A DNA stretch of 64,000 bases from Actinomadura mexicana. Lineage in GTDB: Bacteria > Actinomycetota > Actinomycetes > Streptosporangiales > Streptosporangiaceae. This document shows, piece after piece, positions 8,135 to 17,290 of the stretch. Where the stretch lies: assembly GCF_900188105.1 (NCBI RefSeq), contig NZ_FZNP01000004.1, positions 372,001-436,000 on the forward strand, written 5' to 3'. Both the position numbers and the translations under genes were made by a program. The notes under the pieces were generated by a model. That model did no database searches and was not told the DNA's origin. It was given only the letters and a program-made list of their open reading frames with translations. The first letter of the stretch is position 1. Each line of letters opens with the position of its first letter.

Positions 8135-10841
8135 AACGGACGGTCGCGATCTCCCAGGGCCGCAGCGCCAGCGTGGCCGTCCCGTCGTGCACGTCGAGCG
8201 GGATGCCGGGGCGTCCGCGCAGGTCGACGCGGATCGCCTCGGCGAGGTCGCCCTGCAGGACGGCCGTGGTGGGATGCGGGCACTGGGCGACCATCCGGGT
8301 CTCGGTCCAGCCGTCGCGGAGGCGGAGCGAGGTCATCGCCACGCCGTCGCCCGTGATCGAAAGGCCCGTCCGGGGGGGCGGGACGGGCGCGGCGGCACGT
8401 CCGTAACCGGCCGCGGCAAGCAGGTCGTGGCGGTATTCCTCGGCGGCCTGCAGAACGTCGGATCCGGGCGCTTCGCCGGAGTACGGCATGATCGCGAGGC
8501 CGACCGCGCGCTCGCCCCGGCACTGCGCCTGCGGCGTGGGGAGCTGCGGCCCGGCGGGCTGGTCGCGGTAGGCGTTGCGGTCCCGCGACAGGTAGCCGAT
8601 CGAGCGCAGCAGGGTGAGGGCCATCTCCCGTCCGCCGAGCACCTCGTACTCGGTGACGTGCTCCAGCAGGACGGCGAGGCCGCCCGCGGCGACGAACCCG
8701 GACGCGGGGAAGGTCGGCACCGGCCGCTCCCCGAAGCCGCCCTCGGCCGTGGGGCCCCGCTCGACGATCGCGAACTGTCCTTCGGCGAAGGACGAGCCGG
8801 CCTGGCGCGGCAGCGACATGTGCAGCCGGACGCGGTGGTCGTCGCACCGGTTGTCGAACGCGACGCGCAGCCGCAGGAAGGGCTCCCCGGCGCGCAGTTC
8901 GGCGCGGGTGGTGACGGTCACGTCCTCTTCGGCCTCGGACCGGGCGTCGCGCGGGACGTCCCCGGAGGCGGGCCACCGGTAGGTCCGGACGATGTCGAGC
9001 GCGGCGACGAGCGGCCCGTCCCACACGGGCCGGACGTGCACGGTCAGGGGGTCGCCGACGATGCGGTCCTCGGCGGGCGGCGCGTGGTTGTAGGAGTCGC
9101 CGAGGTCGCCGCCGTCCACGACGCGGCCGACCCCTTCGACGACGTGGCCGGACGGGGTGCGCAGCTGGAGCGTGCCGTCCTCGCGGGCCTCGGCGCGCAG
9201 CAGCCCGTTGTCCAGGACGTTCCCCTCGGCCTTCACCGGCCCTTCCGCGGCGCCGCCCGGCGCGACGGGCCGGACGGCGGTGAGCCCCAGGGCGGGCACG
9301 TCGACCAGCGCGGCGACCGTGCGGCGCGGATCGGCCAGGATCCGGACGCGCCAGTCCCCGTCGGCGTCGCGCAGCGCCTCCCGCACCTCGCCGATGTCGA
9401 ACGGGACGTCGGCGCGGGACGTGACACGGAAGGTGAGCGCGCGGTCCTCCCGGGAGACCGTCCAGTCGCGGATCTCCTGCCCGAACAGCACCCGCCCGTA
9501 CACCCGCTCCAGAAGTACCGGCAGCTCGGAGGCCGGGTGGACGGCGTCGTCCAGGACGGTGGGCGCGATGTCGAGCGTCTGGACGGGGACCGGCCGCCCG
9601 TCCCCCGTCACCAGCCCGGGTTCCCCTTCGCACGCGATGTCCAGGGTGACGAGGCCGGTCCGCCGGGCGGGGGTCGGGTTGAACACCAGGTGCGAGCCGA
9701 GCGGCACCGTCGCGGCGCGTTCGGCGGTGACCAGGTCGCAGACCGCGCGGCCGAGCTGCTCTGCCTCCGCCATGCGCGCCGCGACCTGCTCGGCGGTCTC
9801 GTCGCTGCCGCATCCGGTGACCGAGTCGTGGCAGCTCACCTCGATCAGGCGCCGCCACGCCAGGTCGAGGAACCGCTGAGCGTCGCCGGTGTACCAGAGT
9901 GCCGCCAGCGGTTCGGCGTACCGCTCCACGAGCCGCTCGGCGCGTCCCATCAGCTGCTTGAGCCGGACGCGGGCCGACAGCACGCCGGGCAGGATGTTGG
10001 CGCGGGCGTGCGACCGCAGCTCGCCCCGGACGCGCGGCAGGCCGTCCACGGACGGCTCCTCCCCCGCGAAGTACCCGGCGAGCGTGTCCAGGCGCATCGC
10101 GGGCCCGGCGGAGGCGACCCGGTCGGCGAGGTCGGCGGCGGGCGCGGTGTGGTCGGCCCCGTACATGGCCAGCAGCGGGCCGCCGCCCGGGTACCAGCGG
10201 CCCATCGCCTCCGCGAACCCGGCGACGCGGCCGGGCAGCAGGGACGCGCCGTCCTCGAACTCCTCGAACATCGACGCGGCGTTGCCGTAGCCGCCCTCGG
10301 GGAGGTACTGGGTGCGGATCGCGGTGCCGTCCGGCGCCTCCCAGGCGAACGCGCGGGTGCGGACCCGGTCCGGGACGCCGCGCCACACGCAGGCGTGCTC
10401 GATCCCCGCGAGCCTGAGGATCTGCGGCGTCTGCGCGCAGTGCCCGAACTGGTCGGGCAGGTAGCCGACCATCATCGCGGCGCCCAGCTCCTCCGCGCGC
10501 CGCAGCCCGAGCTCCAGGTTCCGGACGATGTTCTCCCCCGAGCACAGGAACTCGTCGTGCAGGATCTGCCAGGGCCCGACGGCGAGCCGGCCCTCCCGGA
10601 CGAGCGCGGCCAGCCGCTCGCGCCGCTCGGGACGGATCTCCAGGTAGTCGTCGACGGCGGCCATCTGCCCGTCCAGGGTGAAGTGCCAGCGCGGGTCGGC
10701 CTCCATCCCGTCGATGACGCCGTCCAGCAGCGACACCAGGCGGAGCCGGAACCGCTGGAACGGCAGGTACCACTCGCGGTCCCAGTGTGTGTGCGGCACG
10801 ACGACGATCTCTGAGCCCTCGGCCCGGCCCGCTACCCGCAC
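8121..10841 (-). CDS. GH38 alpha-mannosidase
   Basis: The 906-residue protein carries the zinc-site motif HTHWDREWYLPF about 20 residues in, then DGQMAAVDDYLEIRPE, GYLPDQFGHCAQTPQIL (its Asp is the expected nucleophile) and VSCHDSVTGCGSDETAEQV around 380. A large beta-sandwich C-terminal half is typical of GH38. No signal peptide is seen, so it probably acts in the cytosol on imported mannosides. I chose the GTG at 10841, which overlaps the stop of the PHP gene by 10 bases, because the frame has no better start before the HTHWD motif. It is the last gene of the six-gene sugar operon. Confidence 0.9.
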   Translation of the reverse strand: MRVAGRAEGSEIVVVPHTHWDREWYLPFQRFRLRLVSLLDGVIDGMEADPRWHFTLDGQMAAVDDYLEIRPERRERLAALVREGRLAVGPWQILHDEFLCSGENIVRNLELGLRRAEELGAAMMVGYLPDQFGHCAQTPQILRLAGIEHACVWRGVPDRVRTRAFAWEAPDGTAIRTQYLPEGGYGNAASMFEEFEDGASLLPGRVAGFAEAMGRWYPGGGPLLAMYGADHTAPAADLADRVASAGPAMRLDTLAGYFAGEEPSVDGLPRVRGELRSHARANILPGVLSARVRLKQLMGRAERLVERYAEPLAALWYTGDAQRFLDLAWRRLIEVSCHDSVTGCGSDETAEQVAARMAEAEQLGRAVCDLVTAERAATVPLGSHLVFNPTPARRTGLVTLDIACEGEPGLVTGDGRPVPVQTLDIAPTVLDDAVHPASELPVLLERVYGRVLFGQEIRDWTVSREDRALTFRVTSRADVPFDIGEVREALRDADGDWRVRILADPRRTVAALVDVPALGLTAVRPVAPGGAAEGPVKAEGNVLDNGLLRAEAREDGTLQLRTPSGHVVEGVGRVVDGGDLGDSYNHAPPAEDRIVGDPLTVHVRPVWDGPLVAALDIVRTYRWPASGDVPRDARSEAEEDVTVTTRAELRAGEPFLRLRVAFDNRCDDHRVRLHMSLPRQAGSSFAEGQFAIVERGPTAEGGFGERPVPTFPASGFVAAGGLAVLLEHVTEYEVLGGREMALTLLRSIGYLSRDRNAYRDQPAGPQLPTPQAQCRGERAVGLAIMPYSGEAPGSDVLQAAEEYRHDLLAAAGYGRAAAPVPPPRTGLSITGDGVAMTSLRLRDGWTETRMVAQCPHPTTAVLQGDLAEAIRVDLRGRPGIPLDVHDGTATLALRPWEIATVRFRTS

Positions 10842-12028
10842 AGTGCGATCACCTCGTTCTCGTGGGTCTCCAGTCGGTGCATGCCCGCCTCGTCCGCCGG
10901 CATCCGGACGCGGTCCCCCCGGACGGCGGTCCGGCGCCCGTCCGGCCGGACCAGCACGGTCCCGTCCGCGCCGAGGGCGACGATCTCGTCGGCGACGCGC
11001 AGCAGTACCGGCGCGTCCAGGCCGATGGACACCGCCGTCCGGCCCGCCGCGATCCCGCCCAGCACGTCCTGCTCCTCGGCGAGGACCCAGGTGACGGGCT
11101 CGCCGAGGTTCTTCGTCTGCGCCGGGTCGTGGAAGTCGCTGCCGCCGAGCGGGACGACGCCCTGCGGCCGCCATACCTGCGCCCAGGCCAGCGGGGCGCC
11201 CCAGCGGCGGTCCCACCAGGACGAATGCCAGATCTCGGCGTAGCGCGGCCGGTGCTCGGCGGGCAGCGGGCGCCGCCAGGCGCAGTCGCCGCTGAGCGGG
11301 TGGTTGATCGACATGAGCCCGCCGCGCGCGGCGGCGGAGGCGGCCCAGTCGGCGCTCGGCCCGCGGAAGTCGATCCAGCCGGTGTCGCCGAAGACGTTCG
11401 CGTGGCCGAGGTCGGTGGTGAGCTCCTGCCCGGGCAGCAGCAGGACCCCGGCGCGCGCCCCGGCGGCGGGCAGCTCGGGGTGGTGGCTGACGGTGTTGTG
11501 GTCGGTCACCGCGAGGTAGTCCAGGCCGCGGGAGGCGGCGAGGCACGCCAGTTCCTGGACGGTGAGCGCGCCGTCGCTGTGGACCGTGTGCGAGTGCAGG
11601 TCGCCGGCGAGCCAGCGCATCCCCTCCGGGGCGGGGAGTTCCGGGCGGGACTGTCGTTCCGGCCGTGGAGGAGGCGTTTCGTCCGGCTGCCTTGGGTTCG
11701 TCCCAGAGGTGGTGACGGTGACCTCGTACGGGACGCCGTCCGGTGGAACCCGGTGCAGCCCCAGCCAGACGTGCCACAGGCCCGGTTCGAGCTCGCCGGG
11801 GAGATATCCGGGCGTCGCCCAGTCGGCGCCAATCGTGAACCGGCGGCGCGCTCCACCGGACCAGCCGCGGAACCCGTCGGGCCCATGGCAGCCCAGGTCG
11901 ATCACGCCGCCGTCGAAGGACAGCTCGACCGTGACGGACGCCGTCCCCCTCGGCACCTCGAAAGGGAGTTCGCGCAGACCCTGCTCCAGCCGGTCTTCGA
12001 GGCTCCACCGTCCGCTGTGCACGGTCAT
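10832..12028 (-). CDS. PHP-domain metallohydrolase, CehA/McbA family
   Basis: This 398-residue protein has an N-terminal beta-rich part (1-135) with no recognised name. The PHP domain follows, with DLHSHTVHSDG at 143-153, LAVTDHNTVSHH, GQELTTDLGHANVFG, SINHP and GGSDFHDP: the His and Asp ligands of a multi-metal site are all present. CehA/McbA members are phosphoesterases or related hydrolases. Its place between an ABC ATPase and a mannosidase suggests it removes a phosphate or similar group from an imported glycan, which is my inference. Start and stop overlap both neighbours (TGA/ATG with the ATPase), implying co-translation. Confidence 0.85.
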   Translation of the reverse strand: MTVHSGRWSLEDRLEQGLRELPFEVPRGTASVTVELSFDGGVIDLGCHGPDGFRGWSGGARRRFTIGADWATPGYLPGELEPGLWHVWLGLHRVPPDGVPYEVTVTTSGTNPRQPDETPPPRPERQSRPELPAPEGMRWLAGDLHSHTVHSDGALTVQELACLAASRGLDYLAVTDHNTVSHHPELPAAGARAGVLLLPGQELTTDLGHANVFGDTGWIDFRGPSADWAASAAARGGLMSINHPLSGDCAWRRPLPAEHRPRYAEIWHSSWWDRRWGAPLAWAQVWRPQGVVPLGGSDFHDPAQTKNLGEPVTWVLAEEQDVLGGIAAGRTAVSIGLDAPVLLRVADEIVALGADGTVLVRPDGRRTAVRGDRVRMPADEAGMHRLETHENEVIALCG

Positions 12029-13152
12029 CCGCTCCTCCCGTCCCTGGTCAAGGGCGCCGCCGCCCGCCCGGTCTCGTCGCCACCGCCCGTCACCAGCTCA
12101 CCGTCGCGGTAGAGCAGGACGCGCCCCGGACGCGGCAGTGCCCACCCCTCCGCGGAGTACCGGGCCTCGAAGCCCTCCCCCACCACGACGCGCACCGCCT
12201 CGCCGTCGACGTCCAGGGTCACGAGTGAGGACGCGCCGAGGTTCTCCACGACGGACACCCTCCCGCCGAACGCCCCGGCCACCGGCTCGGCGCTGAACTC
12301 CATGTACTCGGGGCGTACCCCGCACACGACCTCCTGCCCGTCCAGGACGAGGCCGCGCGCCTCCTCCGGGACGGGCAGCTCGATCCCGCCGACCGCGACG
12401 GCGGCGCCGCGGACCGTGCCGGGCAGCAGGTTCATCGGCGTCGAGCCGATGAACGAGGCCACGAACAGGTTCACCGGACGCCGGAACACCTCCGCGGGCG
12501 TGCCGACCTGCCGGATCTGCCCGGCCTGCATGACCGCGATCCGGTCGGCGAGCGCCAGGGCCTCCGCCTGGTCGTGGGTCACGAACACCGTCGTGCACCC
12601 GAGGCGGTGCTGGAACCGCTTCAGGTAGGTGCGGGCCTCCAGGCGGAGCCGCGCGTCCAGGTTGGACAGCGGCTCGTCCAGCAGAAGGACCCGCGGATCG
12701 GCCACCACGGCGCGGGCCAGCGCGACCCGCTGCTGCTGGCCGCCCGACAGGTTCCCCGGACGCCGGCGCTCCAGCCCCTGGAGACCGAGCTCCCGGACCG
12801 CCTCGGCCGCGCGCCTGTACCGGACGGCGCGGCTCTGCTTCCTGACGCGCAGCGGATAGGCGATGTTGTCCATGACGGTCATGTGCGGGAACAGCGCGTA
12901 GTCCTGGAACACCATGCCGACCTCGCGGCGCCCCGGCTGGAGCCGCGTCACGTCCTCGTCGCCGAGGCGGACCGTCCCGGCCGTGGCCGCCTCCAGGCCG
13001 GCGATCGTGCGCAGCAGCGTCGTCTTCCCGCAGCCGGACGGGCCGAGCAGCGCGAAGAACTCGCCTGCCGCGACGTCGAGGTCGAGCGCGTCCAGGGCCC
13101 GGACGGCGCCCGGGTACACCTTCGTCAGCCGCCGGATCGTGATGGACCCCAT
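12025..13152 (-). CDS. Sugar ABC transporter ATPase, UgpC/MalK/MsiK type
   Basis: The 375-residue ATPase has Walker A GPSGCGKTT (37-45), Q loop VFQDYALFPHMTV, signature LSGGQ (135-139), Walker B LLLDEP (156-161) and the switch His in VFVTHDQAEALALADR. A C-terminal TOBE-type domain (from about 240, IGSTPMNLLPGTV and GVRPEYMEF) marks the carbohydrate-importer class. It starts at an ATG overlapping the permease stop (ATGA). It is the only sugar-importer ATPase in the window, so it might also energise the second importer at 27977-31184, as MsiK does for several systems in Streptomyces. Confidence 0.93.
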   Translation of the reverse strand: MGSITIRRLTKVYPGAVRALDALDLDVAAGEFFALLGPSGCGKTTLLRTIAGLEAATAGTVRLGDEDVTRLQPGRREVGMVFQDYALFPHMTVMDNIAYPLRVRKQSRAVRYRRAAEAVRELGLQGLERRRPGNLSGGQQQRVALARAVVADPRVLLLDEPLSNLDARLRLEARTYLKRFQHRLGCTTVFVTHDQAEALALADRIAVMQAGQIRQVGTPAEVFRRPVNLFVASFIGSTPMNLLPGTVRGAAVAVGGIELPVPEEARGLVLDGQEVVCGVRPEYMEFSAEPVAGAFGGRVSVVENLGASSLVTLDVDGEAVRVVVGEGFEARYSAEGWALPRPGRVLLYRDGELVTGGGDETGRAAAPLTRDGRSG

Positions 13153-13979
13153 CAGCGCTTGATCCCTCCGTGGAAGCGGAAGCCGTACCGGCGGCTGACG
13201 AACAGGTACATGAGCACGACCGGCAGGGAGTACAGCAGCGAGAACGTGGAGATCAGGGGCAGGTCCGGCTGGCCGCCCTCGGTGTAGAACGTGTACATGA
13301 TCACCGAGGCGGGGGCCTTGTCCGGATCGCGCAGGAGCAGGAACGGCATGAGGAAGTCGCCCCACACCTGCGCGACCGTCCAGACCGCCACGGTGGCGAG
13401 CCCCGGCCGGATGACCGGGACGACCACGTGCCGCAGGACCTGCAGCGGGGAGGCGCCGCAGACCCGCGCGGCCTCCTCGTAGGACGTGGGCGTGGCGTCG
13501 GTGAAGTCCTTCAGCAGGAAGATCGCCGCCGGCAGCAGGCCGCCGGTCAGCACCAGGATCACGCCGAGCCGCGAGTCGATCAGGTGCAGGTTGAAGGCCA
13601 GCAGGAAGACCGGCACCATCGCGGCCGTCCCCGTGATGATCGACGACAGCAGGAGCAGGACGTAGAGCAGCAGGTCCCGGCCGGGCACCCGGACCCGGCT
13701 CAGCGCGTACGCGGCCAGCGACGCGGTCGTGACGACGAGCGCGGCCGTCCCCGCGGCCAGGAGCACCGAGTTGCGCAGCGACGCGAGCGCGTACGGGTTG
13801 TCCAGCAGGACCCGGAAGTTGTGGAGGGTGAACTCGGGCAGCGATGCCGAGATCCCCGGGTCGGCGTCGAACGGCGCGAAGGCCAGCCAGAGCAGCGGCA
13901 GCGCGAAGAACCCGAGCACGGCCGAGACGAACGTGGCCAGGCCGATCCGGCGCAGGATCTCCCGTACGGTGCCGTTCAC
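13152..13979 (-). CDS. Carbohydrate ABC transporter permease (MalG type)
   Basis: The 275-residue inner-membrane protein has six predicted helices, beginning GLATFVSAVLGFFALPLLWLA. The EAA loop, EEAARVCGASPLQVLRHVV, is where it docks on the ATPase. It starts at a GTG that overlaps the stop of the upstream permease (GTGA) and ends by overlapping the ATPase start. The length and ...RRYGFRFHGGIKR tail are normal for the MalG/UgpE group. Confidence 0.92.
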   Translation of the reverse strand: MNGTVREILRRIGLATFVSAVLGFFALPLLWLAFAPFDADPGISASLPEFTLHNFRVLLDNPYALASLRNSVLLAAGTAALVVTTASLAAYALSRVRVPGRDLLLYVLLLLSSIITGTAAMVPVFLLAFNLHLIDSRLGVILVLTGGLLPAAIFLLKDFTDATPTSYEEAARVCGASPLQVLRHVVVPVIRPGLATVAVWTVAQVWGDFLMPFLLLRDPDKAPASVIMYTFYTEGGQPDLPLISTFSLLYSLPVVLMYLFVSRRYGFRFHGGIKR

Positions 13980-14977
13980 GCGGCCGCCCCCTCCGCCGCG
14001 CCGGCGTCCCCCGTGCGGGCGTCCCCCGCGGGCGCGTGCGCCGTGCGGGCGCGGCCGCGGTCGCGCAGCGTCCGCAGGTAGACCAGCGCGATCACCAAGT
14101 TGATCAGGATCATCACCAGCGAGATGGCGGCGCCGAAGCCGAGCCGGCCGTCCCCGAGCGCCGTCCGGTACACGTACACCGACATGATCTCCGAGCGCCC
14201 GTCCGGGCCGCCCGCGGTGATCAGGAAGGGGGTGAAGTCGTTGAACGTCCACAGGCTGACCAGCAGCAGGCTGGTCAGCGCGTGGCCCCTGATGCGCGGG
14301 AGCACCGCGTCGCGGAGCGTCTGCCACGTCGAGGCGCCCGCGAGCCGCGCCGTCTCCAGATGGGACGGTGGAACGTTCCCGAGCGCCGCCCCGTAGAGCA
14401 TCATCGAGAACGCGGTCCCGCGCCAGACGTTGAACACGACGACGCACGCCATCGGGTGGTCGAGCAGCCACGCCGTGCCCGGGGTGCCGAGCACGGCGTT
14501 GAGGGTTCCGCCGTCGCGGTCGAGCAGCGCGATCCACAGGAACGCGATGACCGAGGACGGCAGGATCCAGGCCAGCAGCACCAGTCCCTCGACCAGGCGC
14601 CTGACCAGGCCGGACCGGTCGCGCATCACCCACGCGATCGAGAAGCCGAGCAGCGTCTGCCCGATCACCGCCGAGCCCAGGACGAACTGCAGCGTCAGCC
14701 ACAGCGACCGGTGGAAGTCCCCGTCGCCGAGCACCGTCCGGTAGTTGTCCGTCCCGACGAACCGGGGCTCGCTGGCGGCGATACCGGTGAGCCGGTAGTC
14801 GGTCGTGCCCAGGTAGAGCGTCCAGAGCGCGGGGAACACCAGGAACACCGCGACCAGGACCAGCGCCGGTGCGACGAAGGCGGCGGCGCGGCCCCGCCCC
14901 AGTCCGGCCGCGTCGCCCCCGAAGGACGGCGCGGCCGCGGGCGCGACCTCAGCGCGGGGTGACGTGGGCGGCGCCAC
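13976..14977 (-). CDS. Carbohydrate ABC transporter permease (MalF type)
   Basis: The 333-residue permease has a Pro/Ala-rich cytosolic N-terminus (about 30 residues) and a first helix AAAFVAPALVLVAVFLVFPA. Five more helices follow, with an EAA-type loop, LETARLAGASTWQTLRDAVL. The tail, rich in Ala, Gly and Asp after the last helix, is probably disordered. It overlaps the binding-protein gene by 29 bases, so its start is embedded in the previous coding end. It pairs with the MalG-type permease downstream. Confidence 0.92.
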   Translation of the reverse strand: MAPPTSPRAEVAPAAAPSFGGDAAGLGRGRAAAFVAPALVLVAVFLVFPALWTLYLGTTDYRLTGIAASEPRFVGTDNYRTVLGDGDFHRSLWLTLQFVLGSAVIGQTLLGFSIAWVMRDRSGLVRRLVEGLVLLAWILPSSVIAFLWIALLDRDGGTLNAVLGTPGTAWLLDHPMACVVVFNVWRGTAFSMMLYGAALGNVPPSHLETARLAGASTWQTLRDAVLPRIRGHALTSLLLVSLWTFNDFTPFLITAGGPDGRSEIMSVYVYRTALGDGRLGFGAAISLVMILINLVIALVYLRTLRDRGRARTAHAPAGDARTGDAGAAEGAAA

Positions 14978-16373
14978 CGACGATCCCCTCCAGCTTCGCG
15001 GCGTACTCGGCGGCGGCCTGGTCCGGGCTCCTGCCCGACACCACGCTCGCCGTGGCCTCCTGCAGGGCCGTCGACACCTGCGGGTAGGCCGAGAGCCCCG
15101 GACGGTACGACGTGACGGGCAGAACCTTCTCCGCCACGAACGTCAGGAACGGGTCGCCCGCGAGGATCTGCTTGTTCACGTCCGTCCGGGACGTGATCTC
15201 CGGGGTGCCGGCCGTCCGCGCCCTGACCATCTCCGGGGAGTTCATGAAGGCCAGCAGTTCGAACGCCTGCTGAGGGTGATCGGTGTTCGGGTTGAGGACG
15301 GTCACCGAGCCGCCCGACATGCTCACGAACGACTGCCCGCGCAGGCCCCGGCCCTGGGAGACGGCGGGGATCAGCGCGTAGCCGACGTCCTCGTCGCGGG
15401 TGGGCATCTTCGCGACGCCCGTCTTCGGGTTGAGGACGTCCCGCCAGAAGTAGTCGCCCTCGAACAGGATCCCGACCTTGCCGGCGGCGAACTCCTCGAA
15501 CGACTTGTCGCGCCCCTTGGCCTCCTGCTGGAGCCTGGGGTCGCCGAGGCCCTCGCTGCCGTAGACCTGCGCGTACAGGCCGAGGACCTGCTTGAGCGCC
15601 TGGCCGCCGCCCGTCCACCTGCCGTCCGCCCAGATCTCCGCGCCCGCCCCGGCCAGCAGCGGGAGCGCCCCCTGCATGCTGGTGGCCTCGCCCATCGCGG
15701 TGCCCGCGTTCAGCTGGATCGGGGTCACGCCGGGGACCTTCTTCAGGGCCCGGCCCGCCGCGATGATCTCCTGCCAGCTCTTCGGCTGCCAGTCGGCGGG
15801 CAGGCCGGCCCGCGCGAACAGCTTCCGGTTGAAGAAGATGAGGCGGCCGTCGGTCGCGGGCGGGACGCCGTACCGCTCGCCCCCGAACATCGCCAGCCGC
15901 TGGACCGATCCGGGGATCTGCGACCAGCCGTCCCAGGCGCCGGCGGGTGCGCCGACCGCCTTCGAGAGCGGTAGGACGTAGCCGGCCTGGGCGAACTCGC
16001 CGACCCAGATCCCGTCGATGTCCATGATGTCGGCACCGGAGCGCGACTTCAGGTCGAGCGCCAGCTTGGTCTTGTACACCTCGTCGTCCACGCCCTGGCC
16101 GCGGAACGTCACCTTCGCCGTGACGCCCCTGGCCTTCTGCGCCGCGACGAACTTCGGGATCACCGTCCTGGTGATCCACTCGGCCTCTTCGGTGTTCTTG
16201 CCGCCCTCGATGGCGTTGCGGGTGATCGTCAGGGAGAAGCTCTTGGCGTCCTTGCCCCGGTCGGGGTCCGTCGAGGATCCGCCGCCGCACCCGGCGAGCA
16301 CCGCGCCCGCCAGCGCGAGCGCGGCCGCCGCGCCGATCCGCCTCCTGGAGAAGTCCCTGGAAGAGAAGACCAT
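14949..16373 (-). CDS. Sugar-binding lipoprotein of ABC importer
   Basis: This 474-residue protein has an RR-containing N-terminus, a hydrophobic core and a lipobox ending VLAGC at Cys29; the mature part begins GGGSSTDPDRG. The rest is a family-1 type solute-binding fold (SADIMDIDGIWVGEFAQAGYV-like segment near 110, DGRLIFFNRKLFARAGLPADW near 180). It is the first gene of the mannosidase operon and has a strong ribosome site (AGGAGG, about 7 bases before the ATG). A 25-bp palindrome lies 30 bases upstream. The ligand is unknown; the operon's GH38 enzyme suggests an alpha-mannoside. Confidence 0.92.
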   Translation of the reverse strand: MVFSSRDFSRRRIGAAAALALAGAVLAGCGGGSSTDPDRGKDAKSFSLTITRNAIEGGKNTEEAEWITRTVIPKFVAAQKARGVTAKVTFRGQGVDDEVYKTKLALDLKSRSGADIMDIDGIWVGEFAQAGYVLPLSKAVGAPAGAWDGWSQIPGSVQRLAMFGGERYGVPPATDGRLIFFNRKLFARAGLPADWQPKSWQEIIAAGRALKKVPGVTPIQLNAGTAMGEATSMQGALPLLAGAGAEIWADGRWTGGGQALKQVLGLYAQVYGSEGLGDPRLQQEAKGRDKSFEEFAAGKVGILFEGDYFWRDVLNPKTGVAKMPTRDEDVGYALIPAVSQGRGLRGQSFVSMSGGSVTVLNPNTDHPQQAFELLAFMNSPEMVRARTAGTPEITSRTDVNKQILAGDPFLTFVAEKVLPVTSYRPGLSAYPQVSTALQEATASVVSGRSPDQAAAEYAAKLEGIVGGAAHVTPR

Positions 16374-16402
16374 GGGTGACCTCCTACAAGCGTCACCACA
16401 TA

Positions 16403-16427
16403 ACGTGAACGAAGAATTCGATCACGT
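16403..16427. promoter_or_regulatory. 25-bp palindrome upstream of the mannoside operon
   Basis: Reading the plus strand, ACGTGAACGAAG-A-ATTCGATCACGT is symmetric apart from two mismatched positions, with perfect outer ACGTGA/TCACGT arms. It sits between the pabC stop and the binding-protein start, 30 bases before the ATG. A LacI- or GntR-type repressor would fit such a site, but no regulator gene is adjacent. There is no T-run, so a terminator role for pabC is less likely. Confidence 0.7.
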
Positions 16428-16453
16428 AAAGACTCGGAGATCGTTTTTCTGGT

Positions 16454-17290
16454 TCAGGGGTCCATCAGCTCGGCGGACCGGGCCGCGAACGCCTCCAGCG
16501 CCTTCGCGGTGATCGGACCGGGGGCCGCCGGGAGGACCGTCCCGTCCACGGCCCGGATCGGCTGGACGTCGCGGGTCGTGGACGTCAGGAACGCCTCGTC
16601 CGCGCGGTACAGGTCGTCCAGCGCGACGTCCTCCTCCTCGCCGCCGCACCACTCCAGCGTGAGCGCGCGCGTCACCCCGGCCAGGCAGCCCGACGACAGC
16701 GGCGGCGTGACGAGCCGCCCGCCGAGCACGACGAAGATGTTGCTCCCCGTCCCCTCGCACAGGTTCCCTGCGGTGTTGCCGAAGATCGCCTCGCCGCCGC
16801 CCCGCTCGTGGGCGTGGGCCAGCGCCAGCGCGTTCTCGGCGTAGGACGTGGTCTTGAGGCCGGACACGGCGCCCCGCTCGTTGCGCGGCCACGGCACGAC
16901 CGTCACGTCCGCCGTCGCCGGGAACGGGTCCTGCGGGCCGACGATGATCGACACGGTCGGGCCCTCGTCGCCCCGCGCGGAGCCGAGGGGGCCGGGGCCG
17001 CTCGTGTAGGTGATGCGGATCCGGGCCAGCGGCCACTTCGGGGCGGCGGCGAGCACCTCCAGGGTGCCCTGCGCCAGAGCGTCGTGGTCGGGCTCGGGCA
17101 GACCGAGGCCGGCCGCCGAACGGGCCAGCCGCCGCAGATGCCGGGTCAGCGCGAACGGCTCCCCGTTCGTCACCTTCACGGTCTCGAAGATCCCGTCCCC
17201 GACGAGCATGCCGTGGTCGAAGACCGACACCGTCGCCCGCTCAGGGTCGAGCAGTTCCCCGTTCAGCCAGATCCTGGCCTGCTCCGTCAC
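16454..17290 (-). CDS. pabC: Aminodeoxychorismate lyase (class IV aminotransferase)
   Basis: This 278-residue PLP enzyme of the branched-chain aminotransferase / PabC fold begins IWLNGELLDPERATVSVFDHG. It carries GLKTTSYAENALALAHA (the PLP lysine is expected in this GLKT), GNLCEGTGSNIFVV and SSGCLAGVTRALTLEW. PabC converts aminodeoxychorismate to 4-aminobenzoate for folate. Its start lies 50 bases inside the pabB gene, and pairing with pabB supports PabC over D-amino-acid or branched-chain aminotransferase, which the fold alone does not exclude. Confidence 0.85.
   Translation of the reverse strand: MTEQARIWLNGELLDPERATVSVFDHGMLVGDGIFETVKVTNGEPFALTRHLRRLARSAAGLGLPEPDHDALAQGTLEVLAAAPKWPLARIRITYTSGPGPLGSARGDEGPTVSIIVGPQDPFPATADVTVVPWPRNERGAVSGLKTTSYAENALALAHAHERGGGEAIFGNTAGNLCEGTGSNIFVVLGGRLVTPPLSSGCLAGVTRALTLEWCGGEEEDVALDDLYRADEAFLTSTTRDVQPIRAVDGTVLPAAPGPITAKALEAFAARSAELMDP

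Noticed and set aside
8007..10814. A 935-codon open frame on the plus strand
   Set aside because: Antisense shadow of the GH38 gene, whose catalytic motifs are intact on the other strand.
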